A stretch of 31,808 nucleotides of DNA from Clostridiales bacterium (GCA_003150405.1 QAMM01000004.1:1-31808), one strand, 5' to 3'; counted from the first letter of the stretch, positions 1-8,374 are shown. The notes: generated from the letters alone by a model not told the origin. Program-made: numbers and translations.

Positions 1-24
1 GAGCGGGACATTCTTTTGGAAACG

Positions 25-51
25 AGAAAAGGCGTAGCATTAAGCTACGCC
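25..51 (-). terminator. Hairpin resembling a weak terminator
   Basis: Perfect 8-bp inverted repeat (31-38 with 44-51, loop ATTAA). Read on the minus strand it is followed by TTTT, then CTCG. It could be a second stop behind tRNA-Pro or belong to a gene left of the window. The T tract is short, so this is tentative. Confidence 0.35.
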
Positions 52-82
52 CCCGCACAGATTGCTATATAAACTTGGGAAT

Positions 83-139
83 AAAAAATGCGGAGTATCA
101 TCAACAGACCTTTTCAGATCCTTTAATGATACTCCGCAT
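83..139 (-). terminator. Rho-independent terminator of tRNA-Pro
   Basis: A perfect 14-bp inverted repeat (88-101 with 126-139) around a 24-nt loop starts three bases beyond the 3' end of tRNA-Pro. On the minus strand it is followed by TTTTTTAT. Position and T tract fit an intrinsic terminator for the tRNA transcript. Confidence 0.75.
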
Positions 140-141
140 GG

Positions 142-215
142 TCTGAGTGACGGGACTTGAACCCACGGCCTCCACCACCCCAAGGTGGCGCGCTACCAAG
201 CTGCGCTACACCCAG
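142..215 (-). tRNA. tRNA-Pro (anticodon GGG)
   Basis: A full cloverleaf can be folded on the minus strand: acceptor CTGGGTG/CACTCAG, D-arm GCGC/GCGC, anticodon stem CCACC/GGTGG with loop TTGGGGT (anticodon GGG), T-loop TTCAAGT and discriminator A at 142. CCA is not encoded. The T-stem GTGGG/CCCGT contains two G-U wobbles and the acceptor one more, all caused by bases in the 3' half. That half shares 20 identical bases with the tRNA-Leu at 29707. Confidence 0.93.
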
Positions 216-478
216 ACATGTACTGATTGAATCAGCACAAATATTATAGCACGTTTTCCGGTAAAATGCAAGAAGCAACCGTGCCCCATTTCAGGCAGAA
301 ATTTATTGTTAAAGTGAACAATTTAGAACATTTGAAACCGAAATTTTAAAAAAACGATGATTTCTTTAAAATCAAGAGAATTTTAAAGAATAAAGAAGAT
401 AATTGAGTTTGTTTTTTGAAAAATTCCGAAAAAATGCAATAAAATTCTGATTAATTCCGTTTTTTTGTGAAGTTTATC
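216..478. other. AT-rich intergenic stretch, no gene seen
   Basis: This stretch separates tRNA-Pro (minus) from the potABCD promoter (plus). It is rich in A and T runs. The small ORFs that cross it lack ribosome binding sites and overlap the promoter. The tRNA-Pro promoter should lie here on the minus strand, but no convincing -35/-10 pair could be fixed. Confidence 0.5.
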
Positions 479-507
479 TTGACTTTTTGTGAAAATGCTT
501 CTATATT
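479..507 (+). promoter_or_regulatory. Sigma-A promoter of potABCD
   Basis: TTGACT (479-484), a 17-base spacer, then TATATT (502-507). Transcription would start near 514, about 186 nt before the potA start codon. Confidence 0.7.
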
Positions 508-513
508 TAGACA

Positions 514-699
514 TGATATTTTTGTATCTGTATTCAGGGTGGAGAGCTCTGAAAAAAGCACGAAAGCGTATGCGTCGCTGTATTTGTTGTGCCGTGGGGT
601 GCGGCCAGGAGATAAAGCCTTTTGCGGGCGGAGATGTCAAAAGCTTTTGTGGGTAATGTGTTTTCACACTACTTTCAATCCGCAAAGGGGGATGCAATT
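514..699 (+). promoter_or_regulatory. Long 5' leader of potABCD, possible regulatory RNA
   Basis: About 186 nt lie between the predicted transcription start and the potA ATG. The stretch is GC-richer than the DNA before it and can form small stems, for example GTGT-TTTC-ACAC at 658-669 and GGC/GCC around 602-620. It matches no riboswitch class that I recognise. An RNA-level control of polyamine import is possible but is only an inference from length and composition. Confidence 0.3.
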
Positions 700-2088
700 A
701 TGAATCATGATATTCTCATTGATTTAAAAGACGTGACATTCTTGTATGACGGCGAAAAGGTTCTGGATGATTTGAACCTTCAAATCCGCGATAAGGAGTT
801 CGTTACTCTGCTTGGCCCTTCGGGCTGCGGCAAGACAACGACGCTTCGCATTATTGGCGGGTTTCTGACGCCGCATGATGGGGATGTCTTTTTTGATGGA
901 AAACGAATCAACGATCTGCCACCGCATAAGCGTCAGGTCAATACGGTATTTCAGCGTTATGCGCTGTTCCCGCACCTGAATGTATATGACAACGTGGCGT
1001 TCGGCCTCAAGGTTAAAAAACTGCCTAAGGCGGAAATTCACAAGCGTGTTACCGAGATGCTGGAGACCGTCAATTTGAGCGGTTTTGAAAAACGCAACGT
1101 CAGCCAGCTTTCCGGCGGGCAGCAGCAGCGTGTCGCCATTGCGCGCGCTTTAGTCAATTACCCGAAGGTGCTGCTTTTGGATGAACCGCTCGGCGCGTTG
1201 GATTTAAAGCTCCGCAAGGAGATGCAGCTTGAGCTTAAACGGATTCAGCAGCAGCTTGAAATCACCTTTGTTTATGTCACTCACGACCAGGAGGAAGCCC
1301 TGACAATGTCGGATACCGTTGTTGTCATGCAGGACGGCATTATCCAGCAGGTGGGCACCCCGCAGGACATTTACAACGAGCCGAAGAACGCCTTTGTCGC
1401 TGACTTCATTGGCGAAAGCAATATTTATGACGGCGTTATGCCGGAAGACTGTGTGGTCAAATTTGCGGGGGTCACCCTGCCTTGTGTGGACAAGGGGTTC
1501 CGCCGCAACCAGAAGGTTGACCTCGTCATCCGTCCGGAGGATATTAAGTTTGTCGATCCGTCAGAGACCGATTTGGTCGGTACTGTCACCTCGGTTATTT
1601 TCAAGGGCGTCCATTATGAAATGGAGGTCATGGTGAACGACCTGTTGTGGGTGGTTCACTCCACTACAGCGAAAACAGTAGGGGAGACAGTTGGCCTTAC
1701 GGTGGATCCGTTCGATATTCACATTATGGAAAAGATGTTTGCCACCGACAAAAACTACATTGACGGCGTTGTTGCGGATGAAAACACCGTTGAATTCCTG
1801 GGGATCCGCTTTGAGCGGGAGAATCTTGGGCTGGAGGCCGGTACGCCGGTTTCGCTGGTGATTGACCCGGAGAACATCGAGGTTGTTTCTGAGGACAATG
1901 CAGACGCGAAGGTGTACCTGGAGTCCTTGATTTACAAGGGTGCTTACAATGAACTGATCATCTGGCTGGAGGAGACCGAGTTAATTCTCCATTCCCAGAA
2001 CGACGAACAGGTTGCCACCGACATTGGCATCAAATTCGACTTTGATAAAATTGAAATCAAACCGGCCGGCAAGGCGAAGGAGGCGTAA
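700..2088 (+). CDS. potA: Spermidine/putrescine ABC transporter, ATP-binding protein PotA with duplicated C-terminal module
   Basis: PotA hydrolyses ATP on the cytoplasmic face to drive polyamine import through PotB and PotC. The 462-residue protein has Walker [10 protein letters not shown] (39-47), a Q-loop, the signature LSGGQQQR (about 133-140) and Walker B VLLLDEP followed by a switch histidine in THD. The start at 700 is preferred because an AAAGGGGG ribosome binding site precedes it; the longer frame from 622 begins inside the leader. Typical PotA proteins have about 350-380 residues. Here roughly 110 extra residues form a second copy of the C-terminal TOBE-like module: [15 protein letters not shown] in the first copy aligns with [15 protein letters not shown] in the second. 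It is followed three bases later by potB. The polyamine assignment is strong from operon content; the exact substrate is unproven. Confidence 0.93.
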   Translation: MNHDILIDLKDVTFLYDGEKVLDDLNLQIRDKEFVTLLGPSGCGKTTTLRIIGGFLTPHDGDVFFDGKRINDLPPHKRQVNTVFQRYALFPHLNVYDNVAFGLKVKKLPKAEIHKRVTEMLETVNLSGFEKRNVSQLSGGQQQRVAIARALVNYPKVLLLDEPLGALDLKLRKEMQLELKRIQQQLEITFVYVTHDQEEALTMSDTVVVMQDGIIQQVGTPQDIYNEPKNAFVADFIGESNIYDGVMPEDCVVKFAGVTLPCVDKGFRRNQKVDLVIRPEDIKFVDPSETDLVGTVTSVIFKGVHYEMEVMVNDLLWVVHSTTAKTVGETVGLTVDPFDIHIMEKMFATDKNYIDGVVADENTVEFLGIRFERENLGLEAGTPVSLVIDPENIEVVSEDNADAKVYLESLIYKGAYNELIIWLEETELILHSQNDEQVATDIGIKFDFDKIEIKPAGKAKEA

Positions 2089-2091
2089 GCG

Positions 2092-2901
2092 GTGAAAAAG
2101 CTGGTTTCCTTCCCGTACATCATTTGGATGCTGGTGTTTATCATCGTGCCGCTGTTCTTTGTCATCTATTCTGCTTTCACAAACAGTGAGCAGGAGTGGA
2201 CGGTGCAAAATTTCTCTTCGATTATGAAGTATATGCCAGTATTCCTGAAATCCCTTTGGCTTGCGGTGCTTTCGACGGTCATCTGCCTGATTATCGCTTA
2301 CCCACTGGCCTTTATCCTGTCACGCAAGAGTCCGCGCTCACAGGGAATGCTGGTCATGCTCATTATGCTCCCCATGTGGATTAACTTCCTGCTGCGCACC
2401 TACGCGTGGATGACCCTGCTGGAAAACGAGGGCCTTATCAACAATTTTCTCGGTATGATTGGCATTGGGCCGCTCCATATGATCAACACCCAGGGTGCGG
2501 TTGTATTGGGCATGGTTTACAACTACCTGCCCTTTATGGTGTTGCCGCTCTACTCTATTATGTGCAAAATTGAGCCTTCGGTCATTGAGGCCGCGCAGGA
2601 TTTGGGGGCGAACCGTTTTCACGTGCTTGGACGGGTAATACTTCCGCTCAGCCGCACCGGCATTATCACTGGGATTATTATGGTGTTTGTGCCGTCGGTC
2701 AGCACCTTCGCCATTTCCCGTATGCTTGGCGGCGGCTCGAATATGCTCATTGGCGACCTCATTGAGGAGCAGTTTTTGGGCGGCGCCTACAATCCAAATG
2801 TCGGTTCGGCGCTCTCGCTTATCCTGATGGTGATTATTTTAATCATCATCGGCATTACCAACACCTTCGATGATGATGAAATGGAGGGAATGCTGGTATG
2901 A
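2092..2901 (+). CDS. potB: Spermidine/putrescine ABC transporter permease PotB
   Basis: Inner-membrane permease of the binding-protein-dependent transport family; it pairs with PotC to form the polyamine channel. The 269-residue protein begins with a hydrophobic segment (about 10-32) and shows about six membrane segments. The EAA loop that contacts the ATPase is visible as EAAQDLGANRFHVLGRVILP. The start is GTG at 2092 behind AAGGAGG, three bases after the potA stop. The gene overlaps potC by four bases (ATGA), which indicates translational coupling. Length and order match the standard potABCD operon. Confidence 0.93.
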   Translation: MKKLVSFPYIIWMLVFIIVPLFFVIYSAFTNSEQEWTVQNFSSIMKYMPVFLKSLWLAVLSTVICLIIAYPLAFILSRKSPRSQGMLVMLIMLPMWINFLLRTYAWMTLLENEGLINNFLGMIGIGPLHMINTQGAVVLGMVYNYLPFMVLPLYSIMCKIEPSVIEAAQDLGANRFHVLGRVILPLSRTGIITGIIMVFVPSVSTFAISRMLGGGSNMLIGDLIEEQFLGGAYNPNVGSALSLILMVIILIIIGITNTFDDDEMEGMLV

Positions 2902-3704
2902 AAAAACGCGCGATCGGTTCCAATCTTTATCTTGGGCTGGTATTTCTGTTCCTTTATCTGCCTATCATTGTCATGATGGTGTTTTCCTTCAACGAATCCA
3001 AAAGCCGTGCCAATTTTACCGGTTTTACCTTTAAATGGTACCAGGAGCTGTTTAAAAACGAGCTGATTATGAATTCGTTTTGGAACACCATCCTCATTGC
3101 GGTACTTGCTTCGGTAATTGCGACGGTCGTCGGTACGCTGGCGGCTATAGGCATCAGCAACATGAAAAAGCTCACCCGCAAGACCGTCATGAACGCAACC
3201 TATCTGCCTATTATCAATCCGGAAATTGTCACCGGCGTTGCGCTCTGCCTGCTGTTTGTTTTCCTCGCCGGGATTTTTGGCATGCAGTTTGGCTTTGCCA
3301 CTGTACTTGTTGCGCACATTACCTTTGTACTGCCCTATGTTATTCTGAATGTACTGCCGAAACTCAGTCAGATGGATAAAAGCATTTACGAGGCAGCGCT
3401 TGACTTGGGATGCAGCCCGGTTAAGGCGTACTGGAAGGTGGTTCTTCCGGAGATTATGCCTGGTATTTTTGCTGGCTTTTTAATGTCCTTTACCTATTCG
3501 CTGGATGATTTTATTATCACGTATTTTGTCAGCGGCAGCGGCTTCCAGACCCTGCCGGTTACCATTTATGGGATGGTGCGAAAAAAGGTCAATCCACAGA
3601 TCAATGCGCTTTCAACCATTTTGTTTTTAGTCGTGTTGATCCTGCTGGTGTTGATGAATATAAAAAGTATGAAAAAAGCAAAGAAAAAGGAGACAAACCA
3701 TTGA
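2898..3704 (+). CDS. potC: Spermidine/putrescine ABC transporter permease PotC
   Basis: Second membrane subunit of the polyamine importer, 268 residues with about six membrane segments. The EAA motif appears as EAALDLGCSPVKAYWKVVLP. The N-terminus shows the pattern common in PotC, a membrane segment followed by VFSFNESK. It starts with ATG inside the end of potB (four-base overlap), and its stop TGA overlaps the potD ATG by one base. The tail is strongly basic (KSMKKAKKK), consistent with a cytoplasmic C-terminus. No anomalies were seen. Confidence 0.93.
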   Translation: MKKRAIGSNLYLGLVFLFLYLPIIVMMVFSFNESKSRANFTGFTFKWYQELFKNELIMNSFWNTILIAVLASVIATVVGTLAAIGISNMKKLTRKTVMNATYLPIINPEIVTGVALCLLFVFLAGIFGMQFGFATVLVAHITFVLPYVILNVLPKLSQMDKSIYEAALDLGCSPVKAYWKVVLPEIMPGIFAGFLMSFTYSLDDFIITYFVSGSGFQTLPVTIYGMVRKKVNPQINALSTILFLVVLILLVLMNIKSMKKAKKKETNH

Positions 3705-4777
3705 TGAAAAAAATCTTATCTCTGGCGCTGGCCTGCGGCCTGTGCCTCTCGCTGTTCGCTTTCTCCGGCTGTGACAACGGCAATGGCGCCACCCAGAAAC
3801 TATATGTCTACAACTGGGGCGAGTATATGCCGGACGGCACCGACGGTTCTATGGATGTCATTGCAGAGTTTGAAGAGAAATACCCGGATATTGACGTGGT
3901 TTATGACACCTTCACCAGCAATGAGGCGCTTTATGCAAAAATGAAGAGCGGTGGAACCAACTACGATGTTATTATTCCCTCGGACTATATGATTGCCCGT
4001 ATGATTGACGAGGGTATGATTCAGAAGCTGAATTATGACAACATTCCAAATGCGGAAAATGTCATGGATAACTTCAAAAATCAGGTTTATGACCCCACCA
4101 ATGAGTATTCGGTTCCATTTACCTGGGGCACGGTCGGCGTTATTTACAACACCACGATGGTGGAGGGAACCCCGGACAGCTGGAGCGTTCTGTGGGATGA
4201 ACAGTACAAAGGAAATATCCTCATGTTCAACAACTCCCGTGACGCATTCGGTATTGCGCAGAAGCTGCTCGGCTTCTCTCAGAACACTGTCAGTGAAGCT
4301 GAACTTCAGCAGTGTGCGGACAAGCTGAAAGAACAGAAGCCGTTGGTACAGTCCTATGTTATGGATGAAATCTTTGACAAAATGGAAAACGGAGAAGCTG
4401 CTTTTGCCCCGTACTATGCGGGCGACGCCATCACCATGATGGAGGAAAACGAGGACCTTGCCTATTTCCTGCCGAAGGAGGGCTCCAATAAGTTTGTAGA
4501 CGCCATGTGCATTCCGACCGATGCGCAGAACAAAGAGGCGGCGGAGCTGTTTATCAACTTTATTCTTGAGGGTGAAATCGGCGCGGAGATCTGCGACTTT
4601 ATCGGTTACTCCACTCCGAATCAGGCTGCCTATGAGCTGCTAGATGAGGAACTGAAAAACAATGAAATTGCTTATCCGTCTGACGAGGTGCTGGACAAAT
4701 GCGAGTTTTTTGAGAATCTGCCGCAGGAGATTAACCAGCTTATGCAGGACCTCTGGGTTGAAATCAAAACCGAATAG
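3704..4777 (+). CDS. potD: Spermidine/putrescine-binding lipoprotein PotD
   Basis: Extracellular substrate-binding subunit that delivers polyamine to PotBC. The 357-residue product has a lipoprotein signal peptide: a basic start, a hydrophobic core and a lipobox FSGC with the lipidated Cys at about residue 23. The mature part opens with LYVYNWGEYMPDG, typical of the PotD/PotF family. The ATG at 3704 overlaps the potC stop; a TTG one codon earlier (3701) is slightly better spaced from AAGGAGA and cannot be excluded. It is the last gene of the operon and a strong terminator follows. Confidence 0.93.
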   Translation: MKKILSLALACGLCLSLFAFSGCDNGNGATQKLYVYNWGEYMPDGTDGSMDVIAEFEEKYPDIDVVYDTFTSNEALYAKMKSGGTNYDVIIPSDYMIARMIDEGMIQKLNYDNIPNAENVMDNFKNQVYDPTNEYSVPFTWGTVGVIYNTTMVEGTPDSWSVLWDEQYKGNILMFNNSRDAFGIAQKLLGFSQNTVSEAELQQCADKLKEQKPLVQSYVMDEIFDKMENGEAAFAPYYAGDAITMMEENEDLAYFLPKEGSNKFVDAMCIPTDAQNKEAAELFINFILEGEIGAEICDFIGYSTPNQAAYELLDEELKNNEIAYPSDEVLDKCEFFENLPQEINQLMQDLWVEIKTE

Positions 4778-4790
4778 TGATATGATAAAG

Positions 4791-4825
4791 AAAAAGAACA
4801 TGGCCAAACGGCCATGTTCTTTTTG
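4791..4825 (+). terminator. Terminator of potABCD
   Basis: A perfect 10-bp stem GAACATGGCC/GGCCATGTTC (4796-4805 with 4810-4819), loop AAAC, is followed by TTTTT. An A run precedes the stem, so it may work in both directions. Confidence 0.88.
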
Positions 4826-4867
4826 TGCCGGAACCCCGGTGCCCCAATTTGGTATGGAGATGGTTTT

Positions 4868-5656
4868 TTGAGCGTGATAATTGACAGCCATGCGCATGTT
4901 TTCCCGGATAAGATAGCCGAAAAGGCGACCGAAAGCATTGGAGACTTTTACAGCATTCCAATGGATTTAGACGGTTCGGTGGGTACCTTGCTCAAGCTGA
5001 GCGAGGCGTATGGTGTTTCCAGATTTTTAATCCAATCGGTTGCGACTACGCCGCAGCAAGTGTGCAGTATCAACGATTTTATTGCCGGTACTGTGCGGCA
5101 GTACCCGGAAAAGTTCATCGGTTTTGGCGCATTGCATCCGGATTTTGAGAATCTGGAGCAGGAGATTGACCGTATTTGTTCACTTGGCCTGAAAGGGGTT
5201 AAGCTGCACCCGGATTTTCAGAAATTTGAAGCGGACAGTGCTGCGGCTATGCGCCTTTATGCAGCGATGGAGGGTAAGCTGCCGCTGCTCATTCATGCAG
5301 GGGACAAGCGTTATGGTTATTCCCATCCCAAACGGATTGCACATATCCTGGACGCCTTTCCGAAGCTCGACGTGATTGCCGCTCATTTTGGCGGCTGGTC
5401 CCAGTGGAATGAAGCGCAAAAATGGCTGGAAGGCAAACGGGTCTGGGTGGATACCTCCAGCTCACTGTATGAGCTTTCCCCAGAACGTGCACGGGAATTG
5501 ATTTCCTGCTTTGGCGAGGATTATGTCCTGTTCGGCACCGATTATCCTATGTGGCGGGTGAACGAAGAACTGGAGCGATTTTATGCACTGGGCCTTTCAG
5601 AAGAAGTACAGGAGAAAATTCTGCACAAAAATGTGGAGCGACTTTTGCATTTGTAA
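4868..5656 (+). CDS. Amidohydrolase family protein (metal-dependent TIM-barrel hydrolase)
   Basis: Predicted cytoplasmic hydrolase or decarboxylase of the amidohydrolase-2 family, 262 residues. Metal-site motifs occur in the expected order: DSHAH near the N-terminus, GVKLHPDFQ mid-protein, LLIHAGD, IAAHFGGW and FGTDYPMW near the C-terminus. The open frame reaches back to 4814, but that start lies inside the pot terminator hairpin. The TTG at 4868 has GGAG eight bases upstream and is chosen; GTG at 4874 is the alternative. No promoter was found between the terminator and the start, so it may depend on readthrough. Substrate unknown. Confidence 0.85.
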   Translation: MSVIIDSHAHVFPDKIAEKATESIGDFYSIPMDLDGSVGTLLKLSEAYGVSRFLIQSVATTPQQVCSINDFIAGTVRQYPEKFIGFGALHPDFENLEQEIDRICSLGLKGVKLHPDFQKFEADSAAAMRLYAAMEGKLPLLIHAGDKRYGYSHPKRIAHILDAFPKLDVIAAHFGGWSQWNEAQKWLEGKRVWVDTSSSLYELSPERARELISCFGEDYVLFGTDYPMWRVNEELERFYALGLSEEVQEKILHKNVERLLHL

Positions 5657-5694
5657 TGAAATGAGCAGCCTGTACTGATGATTGGAGCATGTTT

Positions 5695-5736
5695 GAAAAA
5701 AGCTCCGTCTGCTAATTGAGCGGACGGGCTTTTTTA
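5695..5736 (+). terminator. Terminator of the amidohydrolase gene
   Basis: A GC-rich stem (AGCTCCGTCTGCT with AGCGGACGGGCT, one bulged T) with a small loop is followed by TTTTTT. It lies about 45 bases after the stop codon. Confidence 0.78.
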
Positions 5737-5799
5737 GCGATTTGAGAAGTCAAGAAAAAGAAAGACAAGGATGTATTTTAACGCCATAACTTTGCCGAA

Positions 5800-5835
5800 A
5801 AGAAAAGCACCGGAGTTTTATCCGGTGCTTTTTGA
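5800..5835 (-). terminator. Terminator of the antiporter gene
   Basis: A 9-bp stem AGCACCGGA/TCCGGTGCT (5806-5814 with 5821-5829) is flanked by A and T runs, so it can stop transcription from both sides. It sits directly after the minus-strand stop codon of the antiporter. Confidence 0.8.
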
Positions 5836-5836
5836 G

Positions 5837-7114
5837 TTATTTATAGCCTTCGTGATTGTCCAGATCAAGTGAAAGCTCACTTTGAACCGGTGTTCGCTTT
5901 AAGACAATGTTCTTGTCGTCATCATCTGTTTTATTTTTCTTTTTTCGCCCAAAGGTAAATTTGAGCAGAATCGGGGTGACAATGGTAGTTACAACCACCA
6001 TAATTACCACTGGGCCGAAGAATGCTACATTCATCAGCCCAAGGGCAGCCCCCTTGTTGGCAACAATCAAAGCGACTTCACCGCGTGAAACCATACCAGT
6101 ACCAACCTGAATTGCTTCATGATTGGTAAATTTGCAAAGCTTAGCGCCCAGCCCGCAGCCAATAATTTTACTGACAATAGCGACAATCACCAGCAGGACT
6201 GTGAAGATGATAATCATGGTATCCATCTGAGGAAGTTCCACTTTAATGCCGATGCTCGCGAAAAAGATGGGCGAGAGCAGAATGTACGACAGCGTTTCAA
6301 AACGGGACATGATATATTTGGAACGCTGGGTGTTAGAGATGATTAATCCGGCAATAAAGGCGCCGGTAATGTCTGCGACCTGGAAAAATTCCTCTGCGCA
6401 GAAAGACAGCAGCAGGCAGAATACAAAGGACAGGATAACAAAGCGCCGCATATCTTTGCTGTACCGTTTGCAGTACCAGTCAAAGAACTTGAAAAACAGG
6501 TAACCGAAAAGGGCGCAGACGGCGAAGAACGCCACAATTTTGCCCAAAACCAGCCAAATATTGACCGTTGGATCGGCCATGCTAGTGATGACAGTTAATG
6601 CAATAATGCCCAGGATATCGTCAATAATTGCGGCGCCGAGAATGGCGTTACCCGCTTTTGTATTCAGCTTGCCGATTTCCTTGAGCGTTTCGACCGTAAT
6701 GCTGACCGAGGTTGCGGTTAGAATAACGCCGATGAAAATGTTTTGCAGAAGCTGGGTGTGGGTCATATCGGTAAAGCTGCCATTATTATTGAAGAACATG
6801 ACTAAGCCGAAGCCGAGAATAATCGGCACAATAACGCCCAGCGTTGCAATAATCATGGAAGCCTTACCGGATTTTTTCAGGTCTTGGATGTTGGTCTCCA
6901 AGCCGGCTGTGAACATCAGCACGATAACGCCAAGTTCGGACATCTGGCTGATAAAATCGGTCTCTTTTAAAATATTGAGCAATGCCGGGCCCAGGATTAG
7001 ACCTGCAAGCAGGGCGCCTACAACCTGCGGCATGCGAAAGCGCTTGGTGACAAGCCCGAGCAGCTTTGTGCTGATTAAAATCAGCGCAATATCGAACAGA
7101 AAATAATACGACAT
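5837..7114 (-). CDS. Cation:proton antiporter (CPA2/KefB-type, Na+/H+ exchanger domain)
   Basis: Membrane antiporter predicted to exchange Na+ or K+ for protons. The 425-residue protein has about 12 hydrophobic segments of the Na+/H+ exchanger family. Characteristic stretches are MPQVVGALLAGLILGP near the N-terminus, DITGAFIAGLI mid-protein and MVSRGEVALIVANKGA late. It ends in a charged cytoplasmic tail (GRKKKNKTDDDDK) and lacks a TrkA-N regulatory domain. The start at 7114 has AGAGGGAGAGG upstream; a longer frame to 7165 would run through the preceding terminator. It is downstream of rpsR but separated by a hairpin. Ion specificity cannot be read from the sequence. Confidence 0.88.
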   Translation of the reverse strand: MSYYFLFDIALILISTKLLGLVTKRFRMPQVVGALLAGLILGPALLNILKETDFISQMSELGVIVLMFTAGLETNIQDLKKSGKASMIIATLGVIVPIILGFGLVMFFNNNGSFTDMTHTQLLQNIFIGVILTATSVSITVETLKEIGKLNTKAGNAILGAAIIDDILGIIALTVITSMADPTVNIWLVLGKIVAFFAVCALFGYLFFKFFDWYCKRYSKDMRRFVILSFVFCLLLSFCAEEFFQVADITGAFIAGLIISNTQRSKYIMSRFETLSYILLSPIFFASIGIKVELPQMDTMIIIFTVLLVIVAIVSKIIGCGLGAKLCKFTNHEAIQVGTGMVSRGEVALIVANKGAALGLMNVAFFGPVVIMVVVTTIVTPILLKFTFGRKKKNKTDDDDKNIVLKRTPVQSELSLDLDNHEGYK

Positions 7115-7139
7115 GGAACCTCTCCCTCTGATATGCGCA

Positions 7140-7175
7140 TAAAACAAGCAACTATGCCAATTCATAGTTGCTTGT
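7140..7175 (-). terminator. Terminator of the rpsF-ssb-rpsR operon
   Basis: A perfect 13-bp stem ACAAGCAACTATG/CATAGTTGCTTGT (7144-7156 with 7163-7175), 6-nt loop, is followed on the minus strand by TTTTATG. It lies 23 bases after the rpsR stop. Some readthrough into the antiporter is possible. Confidence 0.75.
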
Positions 7176-7198
7176 CTAGGTCCGCTTTGACGTTGACG

Positions 7199-7438
7199 TT
7201 AATCGCTGATGTACGGCAGCAGCGCCAGATGACGCGCACGCTTAATTGCAACAGTCAGTTCACGCTGGTGGCGGGCACAGGTGCCGGTTACACGTCTCGG
7301 AACAATTTTAGCACGCTCGGAAAGATATCTCCGGAGCTTTGCAACGTCTTTGTAATCAATATGCTCTGCGCGGTCTACACAAAATGCGCAGACTTTCTTG
7401 CGACCTCTTTTGCCGCGCATTGGTCTGTCCATAGCCAT
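7199..7438 (-). CDS. rpsR: 30S ribosomal protein S18
   Basis: Component of the 30S platform, where it binds S6 and 16S rRNA. The 79-residue basic protein carries the typical KKVCAFC and [23 protein letters not shown] stretches; the usual length is 70-80 residues. Start ATG at 7438 is preceded by AGGAGGG with an 8-base spacing; a second ATG two codons later is less well placed. Last gene of the rpsF-ssb-rpsR operon, 41 bases after ssb. Confidence 0.97.
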   Translation of the reverse strand: MAMDRPMRGKRGRKKVCAFCVDRAEHIDYKDVAKLRRYLSERAKIVPRRVTGTCARHQRELTVAIKRARHLALLPYISD

Positions 7439-7479
7439 AAGGGAAACCCTCCTTTAAACGGTAAGAGTACGAACGGTTG

Positions 7480-7941
7480 TTAGAACGGCAGTTCGCCGTC
7501 ATCGGTGTCAATCTCTTCAAAATCGCCAATATCGCCCACAGAGAAGCTGGCGCCTTTCGGCGGTTCGTCAAAGGCTGGCGGCGGTGCGAAGGATGAAGCC
7601 GACGGGTTTTGGGAACTGCTGTTTCTGGATTCTGCAAAATAGACCTGGTCAGCAACCACCTCAAAAGCGGTGCGGTTGTTACCCTGGTTGTCGGTGTAAC
7701 TTCTGGTCTGGATGGAGCCCTCCAATGCCACGAGCTGGCCCTTGTGGAAATAACGGCTGACAAAATCGGCCGTATTCCGCCACGCCACAATGTTGATAAA
7801 ATCGGTCTGGCGTTCTGCGCCCTTCGGAGTATAATTGCGGTCCACCGCAATACGGAAGGTCGTGACCGCAACATTGTTTGCGGTATGCCTCAGTTCCGGG
7901 TCGGCAACAAGGCGGCCCATTAATATCGCTCGGTTCAGCAC
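7480..7941 (-). CDS. ssb: Single-stranded DNA-binding protein
   Basis: Binds single-stranded DNA during replication, repair and recombination. The 153-residue product has an OB-fold domain (about 1-105, opening MLNRAILMGRLVADPELR), a disordered Ser/Pro-rich linker, and the acidic tip DDGELPF at the very C-terminus that recruits partner proteins. The start is GTG at 7941 with AAGGAG nine bases upstream. It lies between rpsF and rpsR, the standard Firmicute order that couples ssb to ribosomal protein expression. Confidence 0.97.
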   Translation of the reverse strand: MLNRAILMGRLVADPELRHTANNVAVTTFRIAVDRNYTPKGAERQTDFINIVAWRNTADFVSRYFHKGQLVALEGSIQTRSYTDNQGNNRTAFEVVADQVYFAESRNSSSQNPSASSFAPPPAFDEPPKGASFSVGDIGDFEEIDTDDGELPF

Positions 7942-7967
7942 GTTACAACACTCCTTCTCCTCAAACG

Positions 7968-8270
7968 TTACGCCTGCTCGTCCAGATTAATGGTAAGCGA
8001 ACGGATAATACCGTCAGTAATACCATAAATACGGTCAAGCTCTGCCGGGAAATCCGGGGTAGATGTGAAGTCGTACTGCACATAATAACCCTCGGTCTCG
8101 TAGTTGATTTCATAAGCAAGTCTGCGCTTGCCCCATTCGTCAACCTTCTCCAGTGTTCCGTTCGCGGTAATCAGGTCGCTGATTTTGGTAACAACGGCCT
8201 TAATTTCCTCCTCAGACAGCTTTGTGCTGATGATGATAACGGACTCGTACTTACCCTGTAATTTTGCCAT
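7968..8270 (-). CDS. rpsF: 30S ribosomal protein S6
   Basis: Small-subunit protein that dimerises with S18. 100 residues, with KYESVIIISTKLSEEEI at the N-terminus and EVDEWGKRRLAYEI-like and EGYYVQYDF segments typical of S6. The ATG at 8270 is preceded by AGGAGG at about 8 bases. A GTG three codons upstream (8279) lies within the ribosome binding site and is rejected. First gene of the operon; the leader upstream may be autoregulatory. Confidence 0.96.
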   Translation of the reverse strand: MAKLQGKYESVIIISTKLSEEEIKAVVTKISDLITANGTLEKVDEWGKRRLAYEINYETEGYYVQYDFTSTPDFPAELDRIYGITDGIIRSLTINLDEQA

Positions 8271-8283
8271 TAAAAGCACCTCC

Positions 8284-8367
8284 TTTTGGACTTATGACCC
8301 CGCCACTTACACCGGGCGGAGTAAGGATTCAATGCGCAGGAGAATGAAAGCAGCCCCAAAAGCGCAT
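8284..8367 (-). promoter_or_regulatory. Candidate S6:S18 leader RNA (ribosomal protein autoregulation)
   Basis: Between the rpsF promoter and ribosome binding site the minus strand can fold: an outer stem ATGCGC/GCGCAT (8362-8367 with 8332-8337) and a stem CTTAC/GTAAG (8325-8321 with 8310-8306). The loop of the second contains CCGCC, which can pair with GGCGG just downstream (8304-8300). S6:S18 complexes are known to bind leaders with a conserved CCG in many phyla; identity here is inferred from position and the CCG-bearing loop. Confidence 0.45.
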
Positions 8368-8374
8368 CAAAAAA

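Noticed and set aside
467..703. 78-codon ORF in the potA leader
   Set aside because: It starts upstream of the -35 box of the potA promoter, so it would not be on the main transcript, and it lacks a ribosome binding site.
8271..8279. GTG start of rpsF three codons upstream
   Set aside because: This GTG is part of the AGGAGGTG ribosome binding site; the ATG at 8270 fits the family N-terminus.
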